A model generated the notes under the pieces. The model worked only from the letters and a program-made list of their open reading frames with translations. It searched no databases and was not told where the DNA came from. The position numbers and the translations under genes were made by a program. DNA of 64,000 nucleotides. Origin: Arthonia radiata (lineage: Eukaryota; Ascomycota; Arthoniomycetes; Arthoniales; Arthoniaceae). Positions 22,136 through 31,982 of the stretch are shown here, piece by piece; within the stretch, counting starts at the first letter, position 1, and every line of letters begins with the position of its first letter. Location: positions 1,336,379-1,400,378 of the forward strand of contig PSQN01000013.1 in NCBI GenBank assembly GCA_002989075.1, given 5' to 3'.

Positions 22136-24015
22136 TCATGCTGAAAACAAGCTAGAAGTCAGAGATAGGTCCTTGTCAGAGAAGTCGACTTCCCGAAAGT
22201 CGTTCAGGTTTTTGAGCCGTTTGGTCTGCACGTCGTGCAGGATCGCCTGAAATTCCTGATAGCCATTGTGATCCGGGCCAAATGTAGAGATCCAGAGGCT
22301 CTCGATAGACTCGGGAAGCATATCGAGGAGCTTACGAAAGACAACCCGAGCGTCACCGTCGTCTTCGTCATCGCTGCCACTGTCAATGTCTTCGACTTGA
22401 TCGTTGTCTGACGCTGGGCGCATTGTGCGCCTGCTGCGCTTGTCCGCTTTCTCCTTTTCTTCCTCTGTCCAGAAGTCATTCCGTTCGTCTGCCTCCTCCT
22501 CGTCCGTAGTGTCGTAGCCGCTAACATTTTCATCCAAGTTCTCCTCGCTCGAGGAGAAAAACATGTTCACATCGATAGCCAGCCGCTTCAGCACTTTCAG
22601 TCCTCGAAAGTCGAGCAGTGTTCGTGTTTGGTCGTCATCTGTGCCGTCTGCCGTCACCAGTACTAGCTCCGTGAGTGTATTACCAGAGTGCCGTTTGAGC
22701 GCCCGCAGGATCAGGCGCGGTTTGATGTCGTCGTAGCTGATGATTGCGCCACCGTGTTCATATCTGAAGACGCGAAGCGGCGTGTTACGAGTGAGCTGGC
22801 CGATGGCGTTGGCGTCAATGACTGAATTGCACAAAGAGATATCCGTGACTTTACAGGATGCCGAGATCAAATCTTCAGGCAGGTCAAAGCCTTCGGAACC
22901 CATCATATTACCTTGCAACCGTCGGAAAGGGGTCCACGCGAGAAACGGCCAATAACGCATAAGCGACTCGCATCCTTCTGTATCCCAATGCTCAACTTCG
23001 ACGTAGTCCAATCTTTTTAGCAATATGGGCGCCGGGGCAGTGACGCCTTGCTCTGCAGCCAGATGAGCAAAAATCTTCAGGGCGTTTTTGTGCCATCCTG
23101 CGGACGCCGCCGTTAGCAAATAACATTCGGCATAGCGCTAACACCTGTACGTTTCTACCTCGAGGAGGATCATGACCAAACCCAATATGAAGCATGGTGA
23201 TAAAAGAATAAGGCAGACAGAGAAGGGTCTGAAGCCTCTGAGCTCACCTTCTTGATTGTGAAAGCATGCTTTGATTTCTGTGACGTTTGGGACAAGGGTC
23301 AGAAGATACGCAAATACGGTGCACGTATCGATTGGATCATGTGTGTTCTGCGTGTGAGCGCCGATGTCGTTCTCGAAGAGTGTGCCAGAGAAGTCCGGCT
23401 CGATTCCCATATTCCCGAGCTCGTGTAGAAGCCAATCACCGCCATCGACTCTCTGCCGGGTCAGTGTGCGGAGTTTGTCGCGAGCACCATGCCAGTAACC
23501 TGGTGGATTTGTCAAAGCCGGTCGCCTTGGAACGGCATTCGGAGAGATAGGGGCTGCAGAACTGGTACAAGCGTACCTGCCTCGAAAGCGGCAAACTCCA
23601 GACGTTTGACATATCTCGCAACAGGCGGATCTGCTTTGATCTCGCATATCAAGTTGAGGGGATGCCCTTGCCATGCTTTGCATTCCTCAGAATCATACTG
23701 ATCCTGTAAGCAACGAAATTAGCATGTTCCTCTGTGTCCAGACGCAAGGCACTGCAAGCAATATGGTCGTCCGCCTTTGGGGGGGCAGAAGTGACTGATG
23801 AGCACAGAGAGCAGGCAGAAGTGCATAGTCTGCGAACATACCCCTAGCAGCACGTGGGTGTATTTCTGCTTCCTCAAGCGATGCTCCGGAAGGAAGGACG
23901 AGCATGCAAGTCTGTACATGGATCTGTTGATAGCAGTGAAGGACTCCACGTCATCGACGTCAAGAGCGTCAAAGATGCATTGCAAAAGTTCATTGCTGAG
24001 GCTGAGAAGTGACAT
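22136..24015 (-). CDS. F-box-type protein with acidic insert
   Basis: Four exons (23842-24015, 23577-23703, 23248-23499, 22136-23097) join in phase to 504 residues. The N-terminus MSLLSLSNELLQCIFDALDV with AINRSMYRLACSSFLPEHRL has the pattern of fungal F-box domains, which bind Skp1 and bring substrates to an SCF ubiquitin ligase. The body contains widely spaced leucine-rich strands (VTEIKACF, VTDISLCNSVIDANAIGQL, TLTELVLVTADG, LESLWISTF-like IESLWISTFGP). A strongly acidic, Ser/Glu/Asp-rich insert lies at about residues 365-430 (around 22340-22540). The third intron is long (150 nt) because the frame requires the acceptor at 23098. The first candidate acceptors put a stop in frame. The start was set at the first ATG (24015), not the upstream TTG. 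The substrate is unknown. Confidence 0.75.
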
Positions 24016-24597
24016 CGTGCGGACGTCTTGTGGCGTGAGCAAGTCGGCTTGAGCACGACGCGTAGGAGTGTCCGTGACTACTTATAGGTCCTCCTCGCTG
24101 GGGTGCACAATAGGCAGAAGTATCGATCGTTACGCTGGAGTTTTCATCGAGCGGGCGCTTAGGCAGCAGGACATAAACATAGTAATCTAAAGAGCACTAA
24201 AGTGAGAATCAGCTGTAGGATTGGTGCAGGCGCCAAGGGCGCGACAATCTAGTGAATCCTCCCAAGCCTGCTGTCGGCCTAGAGGATAGGTTGGCGTGGG
24301 TGAAATTGCCTGGGGGCGTTTATTGCTGTTTACAGCAGCATCGTATAGTTGCAGTGGGATCATGAATCGCGCGACAGTATCTACTGCTTTTGAATTAGCG
24401 TCGATTACCGGATGCGTCACAGTGACACGCCTACGGGGTCTCATGGATCTAGAGAGGCAGCCGTACTCATCAAGTCAATCTTGACACATCTTTCTTTCTG
24501 TCGCAATGGCTTTTGATCACTGCTTCCTCCTGAAATCTACATTCACTCTCACTCTCCACGACCCCCAGCCGGCACCTCCAATCTTCCTCCTTTCTCG
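24016..24597. promoter_or_regulatory. Divergent promoter, F-box gene / ankyrin gene
   Basis: A 582-base gap between divergent start codons. The part before 24598 is strongly pyrimidine-rich (about 24495-24597), typical of fungal promoters. No other element was seen. Confidence 0.45.
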
Positions 24598-25463
24598 ATG
24601 GCACTGCCGGATCCCAGCATGTTCAAAGGCGCACTATTTGCGGCCTGCCAAAGCGGCGACCTAGACCAAGTCCGCGCGCTGGTCCAATCCCCTGAACTCC
24701 GCAAAAGCGACCTCGACCACGGTCTCCTTTCTGCAGTGTGGCCGGAAAACGCGCCGCATGGCTACCCTGAACTCGTCCAGTTCCTGCTGGACCACGGCGC
24801 CGACGCGTCGAAGCTCTGTGGCACACCTGTTCTAGGCGGATCCAAGCGTGTGCTGCAGCTCCTTATGGACCATGGATGGGACTTGAACGCCGGTGGCGAC
24901 ACCAATGCCGCGTTGTAAGTCTGTTCGCTGGAGATGGGGTTACGCGGGATACTAAGAAGCGCAGTCTAGCCAGGTTCGACGAAGACCTACTGTGTTGGCT
25001 CATCGCACGAGGAGCGGAGATTAGGGCGACACCTAAAGGAGGCCCTCAGGATTCAGTTCTTGACGCAGTGGCGCGCTCCCATTCCCCAGCGACGTTCCAG
25101 CTTTGCCTGGACCACGGGGCGGACATGCGCCTTGCGTCGCCCTTGCAGTCCGCAGGGTCCAGACTGGAGATGCTGCAGTACCTGCTCAGCTTGGGGTTGG
25201 ATATCAACGAGGAGCGGCTCATGAGGCCGATGGTGCCGGCAGGTTTCCGGCCGCAAAAGGCGACCCCGTTGAGTGCGCTGTTGTGGTGCCACAAGACTAG
25301 TGTCCTCAAGAAGACACCGAGAGTGGATGTGCTGCGCTGGTTGCTTGACCGTGGGGCGAGAGTCAATGAGAAGGCGCTTGCGGATGCACGTGTAAGGGCG
25401 AAGCACGATGGTGATTCGTCTATTGTTGAGCTTCTTGAGTATCACGCGGCTCGGCAGGGGTGA
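24598..25463 (+). CDS. Ankyrin-repeat protein
   Basis: Two exons (24598-24914, 24965-25463; intron GTAAGT..GCAG) give 271 residues. The protein is built of about six ankyrin units. Recognisable repeat cores are ALFAACQSGDLDQVRALVQS, ELVQFLLDHGADASKL, RVLQLLMDHGWDLNAGG, LLCWLIARGAEI, TFQLCLDHGADM, LEMLQYLLSLGLDINEE and VDVLRWLLDRGARVNEKAL. There is no signal peptide or membrane helix and no second domain. Such proteins act as protein-binding scaffolds, and the partner cannot be inferred. It shares an upstream region with the F-box-type gene. Confidence 0.88.
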
Positions 25464-26804
25464 GATTCGAATGACGCATGATGAACGTGACGGGGCGCAT
25501 TGAGGACAGCATTCAGGATATCCGGCATTTTTGTGTCAGCTGGCGTATGAAGATGCTACGAATTGGCTGTGGGCAACGCCAGGACCGTACATTGCCATTA
25601 TTCCGATCTCTTTTCCATGCACAGCCACAGCATACGTCAAGCCGCCAAACAAGCAGATGCATGATCGGTTTGCCCTAGATTGACGTTCCTAGGATATCCA
25701 GAGCGTATTACTCGAAAACCCGAGGTGCTCTGACACGGGAGTCTCTATTCATGCGCAACCACCGTCAGAAAAGGATCCTCTTTGACAATCTGGACGGTAC
25801 TTGTGGCGATATTGTGTGAGGTGCTTGGAGTGGTGAGTGGTTGTTGGTCGGGCCGCGGAACCGTCTTCGCTTAGGACCCTTATCACTAAACTTGCGCCAG
25901 AAACGCCTAAATCATGCCAAGAAAAGGGGCTTCTGGGGTAAAAAGGGCCCCAATGTCCCGCAAGCCATCCTGACGTGCACAACACTGATGTTGCAGCCTT
26001 GCCCCATTCCGGACGTCATCACAACCCCCTATTTCTCTTTGAAGACACCTGCTACAATTGTGCCGTTGATCTTGTACACCTCGCTAGCATCGAACATGCA
26101 AATCCCAGCGTCAGATTACTCTACAAAGGAACACGGGGCTTCGCGTCGACTTGTCGCAGATTTCCCACAATGGCCATCTGCAGTTAATCCACAGAACTGC
26201 TAAGCGAGTTGCGGGATCGTGACCGGCCACTGGGTGCTTCCAATCGATACTGTTACTTCTCGCATTGCGGGAAGAGATGTCATTCAAGCGACACAGGCTG
26301 CATAGACGGGGCGCAAGCAAGATGGCGAAGGCAAGCATGCGGATGCGCAAACCGTCACACTTGAGAAACCTCGCGATGAGTGGATACTCAGGGCCTCGAA
26401 TGACTCCACTACATCCTGGTGGCCCCTAATCAGGTCTTGGGGCCCCTTGCAATAATGTGATTCGGTCTCCGCGACTTTGCCGGAAGACCCTGCTGACCAT
26501 ATTTGCACTCTAACGAGCCTGCTAATCTCTAATGGGCCGACTGACACTCATGGCACAAAGGAGAATCACTTAAACGCTTTGGTAACAGCTGCTAAGACAG
26601 ATTGATGACTCGCTTCGTGATGTATAAATGAGGACAACGTATAAAGCAGGACCTTGCCGCAGGTCAATACAGAGTTCACATATTGAGCATCTTTCGTTCG
26701 CTCTTTTCGTCTCATATCTTTGACGACACCATTCGCTAGTCTAGCTCACCTGCCCACTACTGGGAACATATATTTTAAACAACGCCATCATCACCGCAGC
26801 TAAC
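25464..26804. other. Intergenic, with TATA-like promoter elements at its end
   Basis: About 1.3 kb with no convincing gene. Near the end, TATAAAT (26623-26629) and TATAAAG (26640-26646) lie about 160-180 bases before the secreted protein start, followed by a CT-rich tract (26690-26730), a usual fungal promoter layout. A copy of some dispersed sequence in 25.7-26.5 kb cannot be excluded by eye. Confidence 0.45.
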
Positions 26805-29067
26805 ATGCGCATCACAAGTCCATTATGGAGGCTAGCAACGCTCCTACTTCTCAACCCGAGTGCACTGGCAGCCCCTCCTTCGACAAATAGTACAACGGCA
26901 GTCACGCCATTGGCAGTACCGACGTTGAAGCCTTCGCAAACTTTCAACACTTCCAGTGCTGTCTCGGTCGCGAGTGCTGTCTCGGGGGTCGCAACAGCCG
27001 TCTGCAAGCCCGCGACTTGCGGCAGGCACGGAACCGGTATCGCCTGCCCCAAAGAGCAAGAGCCTTTGTTGTCAGTCTCAAAAAGGGTTCGTCGCGATGT
27101 ACGCTCCGAGCAGGTAAGTCTACAGCCTCCACACATGTTGCTTCTATTGTTTTGCAAGGGCCTTTTAGTCGTTAAATAGGAGGCGTTGTTGGATCATGCC
27201 CTTTCTGAAAGCGAAACAAACCCGCTTGTATGCCCCTTATCTATGGTGCTGACATGTAGTGCTCTAGGTAAGTCTATAGCGTCTACGCTCCAGCTTTTGT
27301 GGTGTCTCGTGGCTCATCTGAGAGCCCCTTCGCCGGCATTTTCGAAACGAGAGCGCCTGAAGCCCCCAGGGACTCTTATAACAATGCTGTTCAGAAAGTA
27401 TTGTGCTGATACTTGAACGTTCAGGTCAAGCGGGCGACAGGCGATCTGCCTTCTCCAGAGCAATACCAGGGTGACATGAACGCGTTCATGACCGCCCTAT
27501 TCGCAAAAGACACCACGGTCAAGGTCTCGCAGCCCAATGAGATTATCTCGTCATCGGAGACTCAGGCTTGGTCGGACAGTACCCCGGCTGGACTGGCACT
27601 AGGTGTGCAGGGTCTTTTCGGTTGCGGTGTAAGTTGAAATGCATGACAAAACGCACAGATCTCGAGCACATGCGGCAGGGCATCATAAGGTCGTAAGTAG
27701 CTGTCAAGATGCTGAAGGACTGGAGTCGCTACGATTTCTCGAAATTTCAAGTTTGTTAAAGGCTTCACCTGGCTGTGAGAATGGGCCGGCAAGCTATCTT
27801 GACAGGCGGATGCTAATGCTGCAAACAGTCCATCGTCATTGCCTCCCGGAAAGGCATCTGGATGTCCCACATCTGGCAAGATGGTTTCGACGACGACATG
27901 CTGGATGCAGAAGTCGTCCAACCCCTGTCCACCGGTAACGACGCTATGAATCCCGCCCTTCCCACGACGATCAAGAGCATTTTCACCGCTGAGGACAACA
28001 TTCAAGTCACACTCTTGTCGCCTGAGGTAAGTCTTAGAGCCTACGCGGGTTCAATCCTGTGTTGCTTTATGATCCTTTTAGCGGCCTTTCTGCCGGCATT
28101 GCTCTAAGACATTCGAGTTGGCTGCATTTCATGGGTGGTATAGATGCTGCACAGAAAGATTGGCTTCAGAGCATCCACAGATTCTATTGAATTGCCTCAA
28201 ACCCACCACGCGGTAGCCAGCATGCCGGCAGTGTCTCTCAATGCTTGAATTTGAGACCTAAATGGACTTGAGAAGGGGCTGTGCTGACATGTTGTTCCTA
28301 GGCAGTTCAAAATGTGCCACCGGGCACGCCCGACCCAGAAGAGTACAAAGCAATGTTCGACTACGAAAGCAAGATGACTGGGGGTAAGTCTACAGCCTCC
28401 CCAGTGTTTTATTCTATTGTTTCCTGGCGGCCTTTCGGTTGCCCAGTAGTAGGCGTTGTTGGAATCAGCCATTCTGATAGCAGAACACACCCGCCCGTGT
28501 GCTCTCTCCGAATGCATTGTGCTGACACGTAGTGCTCCAGCGGTCCAAGACAAGCTCGCTTCTTTGCTTCCATACAACACTCTTATTCATTCTCGAAGAT
28601 ACGCATTAGCGCAAAACACGCCCGAGGGGTACGCTGTGCTGCAGAAGAACGCGGACGCAGAACAGGGCCCTGAAGCCAGCGCAGACTGGGTAAGTCTACA
28701 GCCTCCGCACTGTTTCATTCCATCAATTTTTAGCGGCCTGTCGGCTCTCAAAACAGAGACGCTGTCCGAGGCGCTCGTTCTAGAAGCAAATAATACTAAC
28801 ACGTAGCGCTCTAGGTCAACTTTGTGAACTCGTAAGTTGAGACCTTTTGTAAAAGACTTTTCCTTTGAAGAGAAGCGTCAAGCAAACTGATCATTCTCCA
28901 GCCATGCGCTCGGTCACGTGCTCACGGTCTTCTCGCCAACGGGCTCATCCGCCAATCCCGCTTACAGAGTCTATCTTGGAGACACATCGACTCCCATCAT
29001 GAGCGACGACTGGTCAGCCAGTAATCCTGCGCCTGCTACGGGCCCCGGCACAATACAGACAAGTTGA
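26805..29067 (+). CDS. Secreted protein of unknown function, interrupted by related introns
   Basis: Seven exons (26805-27113, 27425-27628, 27829-28026, 28302-28383, 28541-28689, 28815-28831, 28902-29067) join in phase to 374 residues. A signal peptide (RLATLLLLNPSALAAP) is followed by a Ser/Thr-rich region, one Cys-containing stretch, a dibasic site near KRVRRD (possible Kex2 cleavage), and a conserved-looking core SIVIASRKGIWMSHIWQDGF. I recall similar cores in extracellular proteins of other ascomycetes, for which I know no function. The C-terminal part has HALGHVLTVFSPTG and VYLGDTSTPIMSDDW. Four of the six intron sites carry elements of one repeated family, including a tandem pair. One exon is only 17 nt. 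Splicing must therefore be accurate over small exons, and intron retention would truncate the protein at once. Confidence 0.78.
27114..27267 (+). repeat. Introner-like element A (first of a tandem pair)
   Basis: This 154-nt intron runs from GTAAGTCTACAGCCTCC to a branch-site block GTGCTGACATGTAGTG and CTCTAG. It is alike along its length to element C (28384-28540); both contain GGCGTTGTTGGA and end in an ACCCGC block before the branch region. The next base after its AG is the GT of element B. Confidence 0.8.
27268..27424 (+). repeat. Introner-like element B (second of the tandem pair)
   Basis: This 157-nt element begins GTAAGTCTATAGCGTCTACG directly after the AG of element A and ends GTGCTGATACTTGAACGTTCAG in which the last four bases form the acceptor. 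It has the family's GC-rich core (CGCCGGC). Splicing to exon 27425-27628 keeps the frame only if both A and B are removed. Confidence 0.7.
28027..28301 (+). repeat. Introner-like element E, composite
   Basis: A 275-nt intron starting GTAAGTCTTAGAGCC and ending GTGCTGACATGTTGTTCCTAG. Its last ~120 nt match the intron of the copper transporter gene (TTGCCTCAAA, GCCGGC, TGTCTC, GCTGTGCTGACAT). The core (GCGG..GCCGGCA.TG) occurs twice, as though two copies had been merged. Confidence 0.7.
28384..28540 (+). repeat. Introner-like element C
   Basis: A 157-nt intron beginning GTAAGTCTACAGCCTCC, with TTCTATTGTTT, GGCGGCCTTTCGG and GGCGTTGTTGGA in the same order as in element A, ending GTGCTGACACGTAGTGCTCC then AG. 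It interrupts the secreted protein gene in phase 1. Confidence 0.82.
28690..28814 (+). repeat. Introner-like element D
   Basis: A 125-nt intron beginning GTAAGTCTACAGCCTCCGCA with AGCGGCCTGTCGG in the core and ACTAACACGTAGCGCTCTAG at the end. It is shorter than A and C through loss of part of the middle, and is followed by an exon of 17 nt. Confidence 0.8.
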
Positions 29068-29583
29068 TCAAGCGGAGTGCTTGAGCTTGTGCGCACGTCA
29101 CGGCATGCAGCTGCGCGTTGGGAAGAGATTAGATCTCACACGAGGGGGCGCCGAAATCTCAACGCAAAGAAGTTTACGAGATCAGCCAGTTCTTCGATAC
29201 GCGAGCGCTTCCTGTCTTTGTCATGATCTTGGATCCGGTCTTTAGTAGTTAGATGGTGTCAAGCGCTTCAGGCCTTACTTACATGGTAGCAAGACTTTGG
29301 AGAGCAGGATAAGATGCATTGTGCTCGATACTAAATTCCGTGCCTGTGGTGTCTTTCCTGTATAGAAGTGGCAAATCTGTAAGCGAGTCAGACAAACTTG
29401 CTCACCTACTGAATTCGGCGAACAGTTCTTGATAGGCCCGTTTCGACTGAAAGACGAGCAAGTTTATTCCACTACAATAGCTCTTCGTTCATCTGATCAC
29501 TGACCCACCGACGTGAAACAACTTTCGCAGCACTATCCAGACTTCAGTTCACAATTCGCTAAGGCAGTCGTACGTAGCTCAAG
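29068..29583. promoter_or_regulatory. Copper transporter promoter region
   Basis: A 516-base gap between same-strand genes. It holds a perfect 10-bp inverted repeat annotated separately. The ~100 bases before the start contain short CT-rich runs. Confidence 0.5.
29394..29465. promoter_or_regulatory. Inverted repeat AAACTTGCTC/GAGCAAGTTT, candidate copper-response element
   Basis: AAACTTGCTC (29394-29403) and its exact reverse complement GAGCAAGTTT (29456-29465) lie 190 and 128 bases before the ATG of the CTR gene. Both arms contain TTGCTC, close to the TTTGCTC core bound by the copper-sensing activator Mac1 in budding yeast. Placement, pairing and target gene fit copper-starvation control; binding is inferred. 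Confidence 0.5.
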
Positions 29584-30594
29584 ATGGCGTCGTCAATGAT
29601 GATGATGCCTTCCTCGGCCACGAGCTCTGCTATGCCTGTGTCTACGACCAGTGGCGTGAGCAGCAGTATGAGCGGCATGAGCGGCATGGACAGCATGGGC
29701 AGCATGAGCGACATGGACGGCATGGCCTGCAAGATTTCCATGACATGGAATTGGGTGCGTCTTAGAGCATCTCACATTCTTTTTTTTTTGCCTCAAAGCC
29801 TCCATTCGGCGGCTAGCGCGCCGGCGTTGTCTCAAAACACTTTGTTTGAACCGGAGCCAACTTCAGAATGTGCTGTGCTGACATCTTGTTTCCAGTACAC
29901 CGTCGGTGCCTGTGAGTAACTGTTCTGTCCGGAAAAGAGTTCCGTCCAGGAAAGAGCATAGTAACTCACTGACCGCGTGATCAAGGCTTCATCTCCAAGA
30001 CCTGGCAGATCACCTCCCCAAGCATGTTCGCCGGCTCCTGCATCGGCGTCATCTTCCTGGTCATCTCGCTCGAGTTCCTACGTCGCGTCCAGCGCGAGTT
30101 CGATCGTCGCACCAAGCGTCCCAATGCTCCACAACCCGGACACAGAATGGCAACGGGAAGTGATGCCTCAGACTCACTGACGGGCAGCCTATCTGGCCAG
30201 AAGGGGCCCAGAAATGTCGCCAGCCCGTTGGCCCAGCACCGCATAGCAACCACAATGCAGGCGAACCTCAGCCGCCGCAGTCTTCTCGTCAAGCAGATCA
30301 TCCGCGCCTTCATTCATGCAGTCCAGTTCGGTGTCGCGTACTTCGTCATGTTGCTTGCCATGTACTATAATGGTAAGTGCGTCATATTGCTTGATGGTGG
30401 AAGCGTTGCTGATATCGGCCCAGGCTACATTATCATATGCATCATCATTGGTGCATTCCTCGGGTCTTTCATCTTCACTTGGGATCAGCTGCTCGCGGAG
30501 TGAGTAGGGCGTCGCAGTAACTCGACCGGGACCAACTGACATCCCATGCAGGCAAGTGAATGCCGAGGCCGACATTACGGGCTGCTGCGGATAG
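29584..30594 (+). CDS. CTR-family copper transporter
   Basis: Five exons (29584-29754, 29896-29911, 29986-30372, 30424-30499, 30552-30594) give 230 residues. The N-terminus is Met-rich (MMMMPSS, then repeated MSGM/MGSM/MDGM motifs) and binds Cu+ outside the cell. TM1 is SMFAGSCIGVIFLVISLEFL. A cytosolic basic linker follows. TM2 carries the essential M-x3-M (MLLAM), and TM3 carries the packing motif G-x3-G (GAFLGSFIF). The protein ends in Cys-Cys-Gly, the usual CTR copper-handling tail. Three such subunits would form the high-affinity Cu+ pore in the plasma or vacuolar membrane. The first intron is an introner-like element, and the second exon is only 16 nt. An inverted TTGCTC repeat in the promoter suggests induction under low copper. 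Confidence 0.95.
29755..29895 (+). repeat. Introner-like element G in the copper transporter gene
   Basis: A 141-nt intron starting GTGCGTCTTAGAGC and ending GTGCTGACATCTTGTTTCCAG. It shares TTGCCTCAAA, a GC-rich CGGCGGC..GCGCCGGCG core and TTGTCTC with element E, 1.5 kb away in the neighbouring gene. A run of ten T lies near its 5' end. Confidence 0.78.
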
Positions 30595-30699
30595 CTGGGC
30601 AGCAGCTAGTTATGAAACATCCGGTAGTCCCCTAGTAGGATACCAGTGGTCTTCCGAACATTTCCTTGAGCTGTTCGTTATCAATTGATCGATAGTGGG

Positions 30700-31410
30700 C
30701 TACAGCTTCTCATTCTTGTCCATATCGGCGTCCGTACCGGAGACGCAACGCAATCCCACGGGTTTGATGCGGCTCAGATAGCAATTCTCTCTTCCACCAG
30801 CAAGCAGGCTATTACCACAGATACCACCCCTCACACTATAAGCTGGATGCAGGACTCCCGAGCAATGGCCATTCGTTCCGATGTTTCTGCGTCCGTGCCT
30901 GATGCAATTTATCGCTATGTCTTCGCCGGTGTGCTCGTCGCCACCAATAATGATGCTGACGACGGTAGGCTTGTATTGCTCATTCGCGATCGATAGGTCC
31001 GGAGTGCCAATGAAGCCCTTTACCCGGCCTGCGGAACACATGTAGCTGTCGTAGTGCACGGTGCCAGTGCGACCTTTTGCAAGCTGATGGCTGACCGCAA
31101 CGGGGTGGGTCAAATTTCGTAGGGTACACGACGAGCTTGACGGGTGGTTATCGTTAGAGTCTCCGGATTGCGGCAATAAGTAAGCATGAGTACGCTCCTT
31201 GTTAATCTGCATTTGCGGGAAATGCGGGCTTTCATCAAAGCTGGACAAGCTATCAAATGTCCGACGCAGCCATGAGAACTGATGTGTGGTAAAGGACTTG
31301 CTGGAGTCAGGCGCAGGAACGGTGGGGTAGGCTTCGACGAATGAAAAAAAGGCGCTCCCCAGTAGCATAGCAATTAGCAAAGTTCTCAGAAGTATACTCA
31401 CAATCGCCAT
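30700..31410 (-). CDS. Hypothetical secreted protein, 236 residues
   Basis: A single open frame with a convincing signal peptide (residues 1-27: LLRTLLIAMLLGSAFFSFVEA, cut before YPT when trimmed). The mature part is Ser/His-rich in its first half and contains seven or so Cys in its second half (CSAG, NCIRHG, GHCSG, GGICGN, ENCYL, RCVSG), which suggests disulphides. I recognise no family. The gene is convergent with the copper transporter (105 bases between stops). A secreted enzyme or effector-like protein are both possible; nothing in the sequence decides. Confidence 0.5.
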   Translation of the reverse strand: MAIVSILLRTLLIAMLLGSAFFSFVEAYPTVPAPDSSKSFTTHQFSWLRRTFDSLSSFDESPHFPQMQINKERTHAYLLPQSGDSNDNHPSSSSCTLRNLTHPVAVSHQLAKGRTGTVHYDSYMCSAGRVKGFIGTPDLSIANEQYKPTVVSIIIGGDEHTGEDIAINCIRHGRRNIGTNGHCSGVLHPAYSVRGGICGNSLLAGGRENCYLSRIKPVGLRCVSGTDADMDKNEKL

Positions 31411-31982
31411 CTTGTGGTCACTGTTTTAGACAACGAAAGAAAAATGACGGGATCGAAAATGATTGCGCATTAACTTTCTTTAGTCTTTGAAGCGTCGAAG
31501 ACACATAGAAAGCCAGAGAGTAATGACATAGTTTTTCATTCTTTGCTATCCATGTTCAAATACGTGCTTGACTTATGCGATGGTGGCTGTTATCATTGTG
31601 TTTGGCAAACCTTGCGCTGCATCATGGAAGCGCCGCCATGTGTGCTTGAGGCACAGCAGGCGCGAGGCCACGCGCCCGCGGACAGAGCCCGACAATGCTC
31701 TCCATTTTCGACGGAACCTTCACTATTTCCGAGCGAAGATTGCGAAAAAGCTAGCATCATTCAGCAGGAAAACATTGGAATGGAGGCAAGTTCGAGGAGG
31801 GATGCGAATGAGCCGCAAAACGACGGGAAGTTGGGGCAGATTAGACGAAATTGCGGAGGGGAAGCGCATTCAATCAACGTGACACTTTAAGAACGCTGAA
31901 AGTGGTGCGTCAGGTGCCGCGTTATTTGCAGCTTGCGAGCAATTAGCCCCCTTTTCAGAAGTTGGCATACATTTTCCTAAAG
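31411..31982. other. Intergenic, nothing recognised
   Basis: About 570 bases upstream of the small secreted gene. Overlapping plus-strand frames at 31543-31890 lack motifs. Confidence 0.35.

Noticed and set aside
19370-30594. Metal-uptake gene cluster (ferric reductase plus CTR)
   Set aside because: Unrelated genes lie between them, with different strands and separate promoters. Only CTR has a paired metal-type motif, so proximity alone was not taken as a cluster.
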